A program made the translations under genes and the position numbers. A DNA stretch of 64,000 nucleotides, taken from assembly GCF_000242455.2 (NCBI RefSeq), contig NC_019892.1, positions 8,938,744 through 9,002,743 of the forward strand. The letters run 5' to 3'. The notes under the pieces are model-generated. The model was not told where the DNA came from, searched no databases, and was given only the letters and a program-made list of their open reading frames with translations. Origin of the DNA: Singulisphaera acidiphila DSM 18658 (GTDB lineage: Bacteria; Planctomycetota; Planctomycetia; Isosphaerales; Isosphaeraceae). How positions within the stretch are numbered: the first letter of the stretch is position 1; the number at the start of each line of letters is the position of its first letter. Positions 33,976-42,110 of this stretch are shown here, piece after piece.

Positions 33976-35745
33976 TTAGCGTTCGACGCCCGCTCCGGTG
34001 CCGGGATAGGTCTTACCATCGATCGTCCAAACGATCGGCGTCTTGCGACTGACAAGCCCCTGAAGCTCTTCGATCCGATCGAGCTCCTGACGACTAGTCC
34101 TGCCATTTAGAGCCATATCTGCGGCGGCGACACCCGCCGCAGTCCCGCTCGACCACTCGATCGGGTGCAGCCGGGTCGCAGCGTTGGCCAGAAAGCTCTG
34201 GGCCATCGTCTTGCCGGCGACGAGCAAGTTGCTGAACCGCTCGTTGGTCAGCGAGCGGAACGGAATCAGAAACGGCAGCGTATCGTGCGCGCCGACGACG
34301 TAGGCCGGCATCGCACAAGAGGCGAGCGGGTGGACGTCGGACGGATAGGCCCCCAGCGCGATGTGGTCGTAGAACCGCCGGCCGGTCTTGCGCTGCGGCG
34401 GTCCGCTGAGATCGCTTCCTTTGAGGAGGAAGCCGTCGAGACCGACGGAACGGCGGGTGTCGCGGACGTAGGGGACCTTGGCCAGGCCGTGGCCGGTGCC
34501 CAGGGCATCCCGCTCAAGACTGACCTGGCCGGGGGCGATGCCCTCGGGAGGGTGGTTCTTGAACCAGTCGTGCCAGCCCAACGCCCTGCGCTCCGCAGCG
34601 GCGATCACAGCAAGGTCGACACCCCCGCGCCAGTCGGCCCGTTCGGCGTCGGTCTCAGCGCGGGAGCGGAACATGTAGCCGAAGGGGTAGTCGTTGCCTC
34701 CCTGCTTCCGGCGCGCCGAGTAGCCCCAGTTCTGGAGGCAGAGGTCGCCCACGGCCGGCGGACCGCCCCCCTTCGCACTCTTGATCCGCCGGTAGGTCCA
34801 GACTTGCGCCCAGGCATCGGGACGGCCGGTCTGGTCGTCGAACCCGAACCCGTCGACGCCTGCCGGCCCCGCTGGCTCGTCCACAGGCGCGGGGTTGAGC
34901 CGCTCGACAAAGTCGAAGACGGTGGACTGACCGCAACGGTCGTCCCCCTCACGGCCGCCGTCCGTCGCCTCAACCCCCTGCAAGTACGGAGCGCCAGAGA
35001 GGACGAGCAGCTCGCCCCACTCGGTCGCGTCGACGAAGACGACGGACCGATCCTTGCCCGACGCAAACCGAATCACCCGCTTATCGAACCGCGCGGAGGG
35101 CTCGGGGCTGTACCAGTCGGCGAGGTCTTCCGACAGGAAGCGATCGTAACCGCCCGAGCCGACGCCCGGCTTCGGCGTCCGCTGAATGACCTCGACGGCC
35201 GTGACCAGACCTTTTTCGGAGTCGGTCTCGACCCGTTTGACGACGGCGTCGCGATAGACGGTGAGCGTCCCTTTCTTGCGGAGCGCCGCTTCGAGTGGGG
35301 TCAAATGTTGCTCGAGAAAGTTCTTGGGCTCGAAGCAATAGTTGGACACCCAGCCGCGCCCCGGGTTGCCCGTGGCGTCGAGCATGGCGCGGAAATTCGG
35401 AGTCATGTTCTCGCGACTGCGAGCGATTTTAGCGACGTCGAGCAGGACGGCCCCGGTGGCCTTATCCGTGATCTTGTGCCAGGCCTCATCGATGGCCGGA
35501 ACGCCGCTCGAAGTGAGCTGACCGCCGACCCAGTCTGTTGGCTCGATCAAGCACGTTCGCGCACCGGACTCCGCCGCCGCAACGGCCGCCGCGAACGCCG
35601 CGGTACTGCCCCCCGCGATCACAACGTCGAATTCATTGTTGTTGTCGGCCCCTGCGTCAAAAAAACCTTTGGCCGCCGGGCCGAGCCCCAGCCCCGCGAC
35701 CGTCGCACACGCTCCCAGAAACTCTCGTCGCCGCATACCATCCAT
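33976..35745 (-). CDS. Exported FAD-dependent oxidoreductase (FAD_oxidored type)
   Basis: About 589 aa from ATG 35745 (or ATG 35736). The N-terminus carries a twin-arginine signal, MRRREFLGACATVAGLGLG. A FAD-binding fold follows at once: FDVVIAGGSTAAFAAAVAAA, then ARTCLIEPTDWVGGQLTSSG. Later VVFVDATEWGELLVLSGAPYLQG and LPFLIPFRSLTNERFSNLLVAGKTMAQSF (across about 35 residues) are typical of the FAD-dependent oxidoreductases found in many secreted planctomycete proteins. The Tat signal implies folding with cofactor before export. The substrate is unknown. It is divergent from the metal ATPase locus. Confidence 0.88.
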   Translation of the reverse strand: MDGMRRREFLGACATVAGLGLGPAAKGFFDAGADNNNEFDVVIAGGSTAAFAAAVAAAESGARTCLIEPTDWVGGQLTSSGVPAIDEAWHKITDKATGAVLLDVAKIARSRENMTPNFRAMLDATGNPGRGWVSNYCFEPKNFLEQHLTPLEAALRKKGTLTVYRDAVVKRVETDSEKGLVTAVEVIQRTPKPGVGSGGYDRFLSEDLADWYSPEPSARFDKRVIRFASGKDRSVVFVDATEWGELLVLSGAPYLQGVEATDGGREGDDRCGQSTVFDFVERLNPAPVDEPAGPAGVDGFGFDDQTGRPDAWAQVWTYRRIKSAKGGGPPAVGDLCLQNWGYSARRKQGGNDYPFGYMFRSRAETDAERADWRGGVDLAVIAAAERRALGWHDWFKNHPPEGIAPGQVSLERDALGTGHGLAKVPYVRDTRRSVGLDGFLLKGSDLSGPPQRKTGRRFYDHIALGAYPSDVHPLASCAMPAYVVGAHDTLPFLIPFRSLTNERFSNLLVAGKTMAQSFLANAATRLHPIEWSSGTAAGVAAADMALNGRTSRQELDRIEELQGLVSRKTPIVWTIDGKTYPGTGAGVER

Positions 35746-36229
35746 GCCCCCGCCGGCAGGCCGCCGCCTCTCCGCGGGCACGACCCATTTGCCGGAAAGT
35801 TCACGATAACACCCGGGAGACAACGCGGTCGAGCCCACGTATCCAGGCTCGAGAAGTCGCCCTCCGAGCCTCATTGCCATTTCCCCAGGATGTGATCGAT
35901 TGGCTCCACGGAAAAGAATGGGTTGATGTCGGCTGACGCCACTGTTCACTTTCGGGGCACCTGCCTTCTCCGAAAACTCGGCAGCCATCATCTTGAGCTT
36001 GCCATCACAACAAAAAATCAAATTAGCATTAATTATCCGATTCGCCGCCAAGGCCTTGCAACCACTCAAGAGTCTGTCGACGATATTCAGTGCCGATCGG
36101 AAACCTTCGAAGCCAACGCCACGGTTGGCACGAAGTTCAAGGCCATGTATGTTGTGCTAGGTTTCTGAATCGCGGAAGGTTAGGCGTTGGCGAGAAAACG
36201 CGTTGCACCGAGAATATCAGCCCGCACAG
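35746..36229. other. Divergent promoter region between flavoprotein and metal-pump locus
   Basis: About 480 bp. The right half (about 35990-36130) is relatively A/T-rich (CAAAAAATCAAATTAGC). It must contain promoters for both divergent units, but I see no strong consensus pair and no palindrome that would name the regulator. Confidence 0.4.
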
Positions 36230-39200
36230 ATGGCGTTCGGCCACGCGCATCCGGCCGAGCAGAACCACCATCACCACGATCATGACCACGGAGCCGAGCT
36301 CCGCTGGCTGGTGGCGACGACCATGCTCGTCGGCCTCTTGCTCGGGACGGACCTCATCCTGGGGGCCTGGGGCATTGAGAACCGCCGGCCGTTCGGGATC
36401 TCGTTGTCGCTGCTGGCGGCGATCGTCGGGGGCGGGCGGGTGGTCTACCTCGCGCTGGCCGCCCTCTTCGAGGGACGCATCGGTGCGGATATCGCGCTGG
36501 CGGTGGCGTGCGTAGCGGCGGGGCTGCTGGGCGAATACTTCGTAGCGGCCGAGGTGGTCTTTATCGCCCTAGTCGGTGAGTGCCTGGAAGCCTTCACCTT
36601 TGAACGGGCCCAGAAAGCGATCCAGAAGCTCCTGGAGTATCGGCCACGCACGGCGCGGGTGATCCGCGACGGCCGGGAAGTCGAGGTGGCGGCCGATTCC
36701 CTCGTGGTCGGGGACCGGCTCGTGGTCCGACCGGGCGAGCGGATCGCCGCCGACGGGACGGTCACGGCTGGGCGGTCGGCCGTCGATCAGGCGGTGCTGA
36801 CGGGCGAAGGGCTGCCGGTCGATAAGGGGGAGGGAGATCCGGTCTTCACCGGTACGGTGAACCAGTTCGGCCGGCTCGAAATTCGCGCGGACAAGGTGGG
36901 GGCCGAGACGACCCTGGGGCAGGTGATTCGCCTGATGGGCGAGGCGCAAGCGAAGCAATCCCCCCTGGAACGCACGGCCGACCGCTACGCTCGACGCTTC
37001 TTGCCCGCCGTCCTGACCGCGGCAACGGTTGTTTTCCTGTTCACAAACCTCGGGCCGCTCTGGCGTTGGGGACGGCTCGGCGAAACGCCAACCATCGACC
37101 TGATGCCGGCCTTGGCCGTGCTGGTCGTGACCTGCCCCTGCGCCCTGGTCTTGGCGACACCAGCGGCCGTCCTCGCGGCGACGGCCCGGCTCGCCCGGCG
37201 CGGGGTTCTGGTCAAGGGAGGAGCCGCGCTCGAGCGGCTGGCTCGGGTCGACACGATCGCGTTCGACAAGACCGGCACCTTGACCGAGGGCCGGCCCGAA
37301 CTCGGCGATCGGATCGTATTGCACCCGTTGTTCGACGCCGACGAATTGCTCTGGCTGGCCGCCGCCGCCGAACGGCCGAGCGAGCATCCGCTGGCCCGCC
37401 TGGTCGTGGCCGAGGCCGACAAGCTCGACCTTGATCGGGTGGATCTCGAAGAGTTTCAGGCCCAGCCTGGGGCAGGTGTCGCGGCCCGGCTCGTATCCGA
37501 CGGTCGCGAGCGCGAGGTCTTGGTGGGCAACTTGCGGCTCTTCCGCGAGCGCGGCGTGCCCATCTCTGCCGAGGCCGAGCAGGCGGTCGATTCGCTCGAC
37601 CGCTCCGGCCAGACCGCCTTGCTCGTGGCGGTCGACGGTGAAGTGGTCGGGGCGATCGGAGCGCGCGACCGCGTCAGGCGCGAGGCGCACGACGTCATCC
37701 ACGACCTGAAACACCTTGACCTTCGCGACCTGACGATCCTGACTGGCGACCGCCCCGCCCCTGCCCAGGCCGTGGCCAAGAAGGTCCACGTCAAGCAGGT
37801 CGAAGCTGAGCTCACGCCAGCGGCCAAGGCCGAGTGGGTCCAGCGCCGCCAGCACGAAGGACGGGTCGTCGCCATGATCGGCGACGGGATCAACGACGCC
37901 CCTGCGCTGGCGATGGCGGACGTCGGCCTCGCGCTCGGCGGCGTCGGCACGGACATCGCCGCCGAGGCGGGCTCGGTGATCCTGATGGGAGACCCCCTGG
38001 AGCCGCTCCCCGAAACGATCCGGCTCGCTCGCCAGACGGTGCGGGTAATCCGGCAGAACATCCTCATCTTCGCCTTTGGGGTCAACAGTGTCGCGGTCGC
38101 CTTGGCCGGCCTCCGCTTGCTGGGACCGGTCGGCGCAGCGATCTTCCACCAGATCGGCTCACTTCTCGTCTTACTGAATGCACTCCGGCTCCTGGGCTTC
38201 GACCGCTGGGGAGAGCTTCGCATCGTCCGCGCAGCCCGCCGGTTCGGGGCGGTCTGCCGGCGCTGTCGACCGTCGGTCGTTTCGGCCTGGATTTGGGGCC
38301 ACCGCCGGGTCATTGCCAGTGGAGTCGGCGTAGCTCTGGTCGTGGCCTACCTCGGCTCTGGAATCACGGTCATCGGCCCCGATCAGGTGGGTGTGCTCCA
38401 GCGCTTCGGGCGTTACCAAGCCCCCCTGCTCCGCCCTGGCCTCTACTTCGGGCTCCCCGCGCCTTGCGAGACGGTCATCAAGGTCGAGCCCAATCTGGTG
38501 CGAGTGGCCCGGATCGGACCGGCATCGAAAACGAGCGGACCGGTCGCCTGGAACGCCTCGCACGGCTCGAGACGCGAGGAGTCGGCCTTGTTCTTCACCG
38601 GCGACGAGAACCTCGTCGAGCTTGCCGGGGTCGTCGAGTATCGTTACACCGAGGAAGGGGTGGCCGACCTCTTGTTCAACGTTGCCGGAATCGAGGCGAG
38701 CGTGACTGCGGCAGCCGAGGGGGTCTTTCGCGAGGTGGTCGGCCGCTCCGAGCTCGAGGCGATCCTGGTCGGGGGCCGTCGCGAGTTCGAGTCGCAGACG
38801 GCCCGACAGCTTCAGAACCGGCTGACCGCGGCCGGCTTGAAAGTGGCGATCGACCGGGTCCGGGTGATGGACGCGCACCCGCCTCGCGAGGTTGTACCGG
38901 CCTACCGCGACGTCTCGGCGGCCGGCTCGGACGCGGAACGGTTCCGCAACGATGCCGAAGGGTTTGCTTCGGAACAGCATTGGGGGGCCTTGGCCGAGGC
39001 ACAAGCCTTGCGAGATACGGCGGCCATGAACTCAGGCCGGCTCCGGAGCCGTGCAGAAGGGGAACGTCGTGCCTTCCTCGCCCGCCAGTCCTCGTACGCG
39101 AATCAGCCCGACTTGACCGAATTCCGGCTCCTGTGGGACACCCTGGCCACCACCTTCGCCGGCCGCTCCAAGCTGATCCTCGACCCCCGCGCCGGTGGCC

Positions 39201-39298
39201 GCCGCCAGGTCTGGCTGGCCGACCCCGAACGCCTCGGCCTGGGACAACCCCTTACACCATCACCCCTAAATACAATTGATCGCGAACCTGAAGACTGA
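36230..39298 (+). CDS. P1B-type metal-transporting ATPase fused to an SPFH (HflK-like) domain
   Basis: 1022 aa from ATG 36230; a TTG at 36203 adds nine residues (numbers here count from that TTG). Residues 14-31 are His-rich (NHHHHDHDHG) in place of a CxxC metal domain. Residues 35-665 are a complete heavy-metal pump: LTGEGLP (200), CPC at 311-313, DKTGTLTEG with phosphorylated Asp355, SEHP (393-396), GDGINDAP (560-567). The last transmembrane helix reads HQIGSLLVLLNALRLL (649-664), which matches neither the DxG of zinc pumps nor the HEGGT of P1B-4 exactly. After a basic linker, a new membrane helix (about 702-720) precedes an SPFH domain (ITVIGPDQVGVLQRFGRY, LLRPGLYFGLP) and a charged helical tail to 1031. 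Two more SPFH genes follow. Substrate metal unknown. Confidence 0.9.
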   Translation: MAFGHAHPAEQNHHHHDHDHGAELRWLVATTMLVGLLLGTDLILGAWGIENRRPFGISLSLLAAIVGGGRVVYLALAALFEGRIGADIALAVACVAAGLLGEYFVAAEVVFIALVGECLEAFTFERAQKAIQKLLEYRPRTARVIRDGREVEVAADSLVVGDRLVVRPGERIAADGTVTAGRSAVDQAVLTGEGLPVDKGEGDPVFTGTVNQFGRLEIRADKVGAETTLGQVIRLMGEAQAKQSPLERTADRYARRFLPAVLTAATVVFLFTNLGPLWRWGRLGETPTIDLMPALAVLVVTCPCALVLATPAAVLAATARLARRGVLVKGGAALERLARVDTIAFDKTGTLTEGRPELGDRIVLHPLFDADELLWLAAAAERPSEHPLARLVVAEADKLDLDRVDLEEFQAQPGAGVAARLVSDGREREVLVGNLRLFRERGVPISAEAEQAVDSLDRSGQTALLVAVDGEVVGAIGARDRVRREAHDVIHDLKHLDLRDLTILTGDRPAPAQAVAKKVHVKQVEAELTPAAKAEWVQRRQHEGRVVAMIGDGINDAPALAMADVGLALGGVGTDIAAEAGSVILMGDPLEPLPETIRLARQTVRVIRQNILIFAFGVNSVAVALAGLRLLGPVGAAIFHQIGSLLVLLNALRLLGFDRWGELRIVRAARRFGAVCRRCRPSVVSAWIWGHRRVIASGVGVALVVAYLGSGITVIGPDQVGVLQRFGRYQAPLLRPGLYFGLPAPCETVIKVEPNLVRVARIGPASKTSGPVAWNASHGSRREESALFFTGDENLVELAGVVEYRYTEEGVADLLFNVAGIEASVTAAAEGVFREVVGRSELEAILVGGRREFESQTARQLQNRLTAAGLKVAIDRVRVMDAHPPREVVPAYRDVSAAGSDAERFRNDAEGFASEQHWGALAEAQALRDTAAMNSGRLRSRAEGERRAFLARQSSYANQPDLTEFRLLWDTLATTFAGRSKLILDPRAGGRRQVWLADPERLGLGQPLTPSPLNTIDREPED

Positions 39299-39381
39299 TT
39301 TCAAAACGTGTGCAATTCACAAGATCAACCAAAGCCATAAAAATAACGAGCAGCTCCCCACTCGCCTAGAAAATAACCCCC

Positions 39382-39420
39382 AAAAGACAAGGGAGTGATC
39401 CGCTCCCCTGCTCGCCTTGG
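39382..39420 (+). repeat. Dispersed palindromic repeat, copy 3
   Basis: AAAAGACAAGGGAGTGATCC, then GCTCCCCTGCTCGCCTTGG. Same family as 10909-10959 and 22691-22814. It lies between the ATPase-SPFH fusion and the next SPFH gene, so it may reduce read-through inside this probable operon. Confidence 0.6.
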
Positions 39421-39446
39421 GAAGAAGGATAAGGATCAAAAGCGCC

Positions 39447-40463
39447 ATGCACCAACCCATCGTCGAGTCGAGACCGCGAGCCTGGCCGCGCTGGTCCACG
39501 GTCTTGCCCCTGCTTCTCGGCCTGGTCGCCGTCGTGGCGTTCGCCCGGTCGATTATCATCGTCGACCAGACCGAGGCGGTCTACGTGACCGAGTTCGGCC
39601 GATCGGTCCGGCTGATCGACAAGCCGGGCTTGCACTGGAAGTGGCCCTATCAGAGCCGTCGCGGCTTCGACAAGCGGCTCCAGCTCGATTCCCCACCACC
39701 GCGTGAGATGCTGACGAAGGATAAGAAGAACCTCGAGGTCGCCTGGTACGTGAGCTGGCGAATCACCGATGTCGAGAAGTTTCTCCGTTCGGTCCGCACC
39801 TTGCCCGACGCCTCTGCGCGGGTCGAGGACATGGCGGCGTCGGTCCTGGCGGCCGAACTGGGCGGCCACGAACTCGCCGGCCTGGTCCGGGTCGATCGCA
39901 ACTCAGCGCTCGACGCGATGATGACCGACGTGACCGCTCGAGTCGCCGAACAGGCGGGGAAAGAGTATGGCCTGCAAGTCGTCGACGTCCGGCTCCGCCG
40001 GCTCAACTATCCGGAGGAGGTCCGGTCGGCGGTCTTCGAGCAGATCCGGAGCGAACGGAAGAAGGTGGCGGCAAAGACCAGAGCCGAAGGCGAAAGCAAG
40101 GCCCGCACGATCCGAAGTGCGGCTGACCTCGAGCGAGCGAAGACGGTTGCCGAAGCCGAAGCCGAGGCCGCGCGAGTAGTCGGTGAGGGGGAGGCCGAGG
40201 CCACCCGAATCGCCAATGCCGCCCACGCCGCCGACCCCGCCTTCTATCAGTTCCTCAAGACCCTCGAAACCTACCGGGCCGCGCTCGATAACAAGACAAC
40301 GCTCGTCCTCTCCGCCGAAAGCGACTTCCTCCGACTCCTGACCCGAGGCGTCGCCGACCCGGCTCCGACGTCATCCCTGGCTCAGAAAGACAAGAAGCGA
40401 GCCACTAAACCGGAGGCAGAACCAGAACCAGTGCCAAGGCCGGCCTCGGAGACGAAGCCATGA
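39447..40463 (+). CDS. SPFH-domain protein, HflC-like
   Basis: 338 aa from ATG 39447 (AAGGAT upstream). A single N-terminal membrane helix (about 20-37, VLPLLLGLVAVVAFARSI) is followed by IIIVDQTEAVYVTEFGRS and GLHWKWPYQS, the HflC signature, and by a long Ala/Glu/Arg helix (KTRAEGESKARTIRSAADLE). In E. coli HflC and HflK form a large periplasmic cage around the FtsH protease. No FtsH gene is nearby; here the neighbours are a metal pump and other SPFH proteins. The C-terminal 40 residues are Pro/Glu/Lys-rich. Its stop overlaps the next start (ATGA). Confidence 0.88.
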   Translation: MHQPIVESRPRAWPRWSTVLPLLLGLVAVVAFARSIIIVDQTEAVYVTEFGRSVRLIDKPGLHWKWPYQSRRGFDKRLQLDSPPPREMLTKDKKNLEVAWYVSWRITDVEKFLRSVRTLPDASARVEDMAASVLAAELGGHELAGLVRVDRNSALDAMMTDVTARVAEQAGKEYGLQVVDVRLRRLNYPEEVRSAVFEQIRSERKKVAAKTRAEGESKARTIRSAADLERAKTVAEAEAEAARVVGEGEAEATRIANAAHAADPAFYQFLKTLETYRAALDNKTTLVLSAESDFLRLLTRGVADPAPTSSLAQKDKKRATKPEAEPEPVPRPASETKP

Positions 40464-41404
40464 AGCGCGGGACCTTCATTGCCGCCGCTCTCGGACTCGT
40501 CGGCTACCTGCTGACCGGCCTTACCGTGATCCAGCAAGACGAGGTCGGGGTCGTGAGGAGATTGGGGGCCGTGCTCCCCGAGCCCTGGGAGCCCGGCCTG
40601 CACTGGGGATTGCCCTGGGGCCTCGACCGGCTCGACCGGCTCAAGCCAGGTCAAACGCGCACCCTGTCCGTCGGCGCGCGGGGGGCCCAAGGAGCGCCTC
40701 TGGCCCAAGCCCCGAGCGCTGACGCCGAGGACCTGCTGACAGGCGACCTGAACCTGGTCTCGGCCCAGGCGATCGTGCAGTATCGCGTACTCAAGCCCGT
40801 GGACTACCTGTTCGCCACCCGCTCGGTGGACGACGCCTTGGCCGCTGCCGCCCAGGCGGCCCTGACCCGCGCGCTGGCCGACCGTTCGATCGACGACGTC
40901 CTGACGACCGGCCGGGCCGAGGTGGCCGACCGAATGCTCCACTCGCTCCAAGGGCAGGCCGACAACGAAGGACTCGGCGTCTCGATCCGCGCAGTCCGCC
41001 TGGGGCGCGCCGCTCCGCCCATGCCAGTCGCGCCGGCCTTCGCCGATGCAGCGCGGGCCCGGAGCGACCTCCGCCAGGCCGTCACCCGTGCCGAGGAATA
41101 CGCCGAGCGTGCCCGAGCCGACGCCGAGGGGCAGGCCCGCGAGATCAGCGACCGTGCAGCCGCCCGGTTCGACCGCCTCGTCCAAGTCGCCAAGGGAGAA
41201 GCCGACCGCTTCACCAACGTCCTGGTCGAGTCACGCAAGTCCCTGGCGGCGACGCGCCAACGGCTCTACCTTGAAACGCTGGCCACACTGCTCCCACGGT
41301 TCAACCGCAAGATGATCGTCGCCCCCGGCCAAGACATCGACATCAGCCTGATTGCCGATGACAACCGGGCCGAGCCCACCCCAGAACCGAACCGGCCCCA
41401 GTAG
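40460..41404 (+). CDS. SPFH-domain protein, HflK-like
   Basis: 314 aa; the start overlaps the previous stop by four bases, implying translational coupling. One N-terminal membrane helix (about 5-24), then VIQQDEVGVVRRLGAVLPEPWEPGLHWGLPWGLDRLDRL (residues 23-61), which is the HflK pattern. The helical part has AEEYAERARADAEGQAREI. It lacks the Gly/Asn-rich N-terminal extension of E. coli HflK. Together with the upstream gene it probably makes a heteromeric ring; the fusion ATPase would add a third SPFH subunit. Confidence 0.87.
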   Translation: MKRGTFIAAALGLVGYLLTGLTVIQQDEVGVVRRLGAVLPEPWEPGLHWGLPWGLDRLDRLKPGQTRTLSVGARGAQGAPLAQAPSADAEDLLTGDLNLVSAQAIVQYRVLKPVDYLFATRSVDDALAAAAQAALTRALADRSIDDVLTTGRAEVADRMLHSLQGQADNEGLGVSIRAVRLGRAAPPMPVAPAFADAARARSDLRQAVTRAEEYAERARADAEGQAREISDRAAARFDRLVQVAKGEADRFTNVLVESRKSLAATRQRLYLETLATLLPRFNRKMIVAPGQDIDISLIADDNRAEPTPEPNRPQ

Positions 41405-41458
41405 CCCGGCCGACGGAATCCTGACGAACAGACCGCCGATACAACGTGGAGGGGACGA

Positions 41459-42028
41459 ATGAAACGGATCATGGCGGGTGTTCTGACGGTCGTCCTGATG
41501 AGCCTCCTGGCCTGGTCGGGCATTCAGCGCCCTCCCACCTCCCAGGAGAGACCGGCCGAGCTCACAGCAGAAGAAGCGTCCAACCCGGCCGAAACGCGGG
41601 TTCATGCCCTGCTCGAGAGCGCCTGGAAGGGGGATGTGGCCGCCTACCTCGACGCGTTCGATGGGCCGATCAAGAGCCGGCTCGAACGCGAAGTGGACGA
41701 GCGAGGCCGTAACACCTTCGCCGCCGACCTCCGCAAAACGGCCCGGGCCCGTAAGAGCCACGCCGTCTTCGCCGCCGAGCCCGACGGCGACGAGACCGCA
41801 CGCGTCATCGTCGAGACCGTCTACCCCGACCGGAATGAGCGGCAGACGTACCGCGTCGACCGGAAACCAAGGGGTTGGCTCGTAACCGAAGTCGAGACCC
41901 TTCGCGGCCACCAGCCCAAGGCGAGGTTCGGCGATCAGGCCGACTACCAGGCCCCTGAAGGGGTTCCCGTCCAGGCAACGTCGACGGTCTCGGAAAAATC
42001 GGACGAGGAACCCCCTCCCGAGCCCTGA
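41459..42028 (+). CDS. Exported or membrane-anchored protein of unknown function
   Basis: 189 aa from ATG 41459 with GGAGGGG upstream. An N-terminal hydrophobic segment (MAGVLTVVLMSLLAWSG) serves as signal or anchor. The middle (HALLESAWKGDVAAYLDAFDG, then RVIVETVYPDRNERQTYRVD and GWLVTEVE) has the layout of a small alpha/beta domain of the NTF2/DUF4878 kind; that assignment is tentative. It lies 54 bp after the HflK-like gene on the same strand, so it may belong to the ATPase-SPFH operon. Confidence 0.7.
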   Translation: MKRIMAGVLTVVLMSLLAWSGIQRPPTSQERPAELTAEEASNPAETRVHALLESAWKGDVAAYLDAFDGPIKSRLEREVDERGRNTFAADLRKTARARKSHAVFAAEPDGDETARVIVETVYPDRNERQTYRVDRKPRGWLVTEVETLRGHQPKARFGDQADYQAPEGVPVQATSTVSEKSDEEPPPEP

Positions 42029-42035
42029 TTCTGTT

Positions 42036-42092
42036 TTGTAGGGTGGGCACGGCCCACCAGTTCCCGGATGGTGGGCCGTGCCCACCCTACAA
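42036..42092. repeat. Perfect 24-bp inverted repeat (terminator-like or mobile palindrome)
   Basis: Arms 42036-42059 and 42069-42092 are perfectly complementary, with a 9-base loop (GTTCCCGGA). Each arm contains GGTGGGCCGTGCCCACC or its complement, itself nearly palindromic. The same motif occurs at about 5411-5430. It separates the SPFH operon from the next gene. No T-run follows, so it is not a classic terminator. Confidence 0.8.
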
Positions 42093-42110
42093 TTCCCCAA
42101 GGACTTTCTC

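Noticed and set aside
34165..35895. 576-codon plus-strand frame opposite the flavoprotein gene
   Set aside because: Antisense shadow; the minus-strand protein has clear FAD-binding motifs and a Tat signal.
36569..38149. 526-codon minus-strand frame opposite the metal ATPase
   Set aside because: Antisense shadow of a P-type ATPase with all catalytic motifs.
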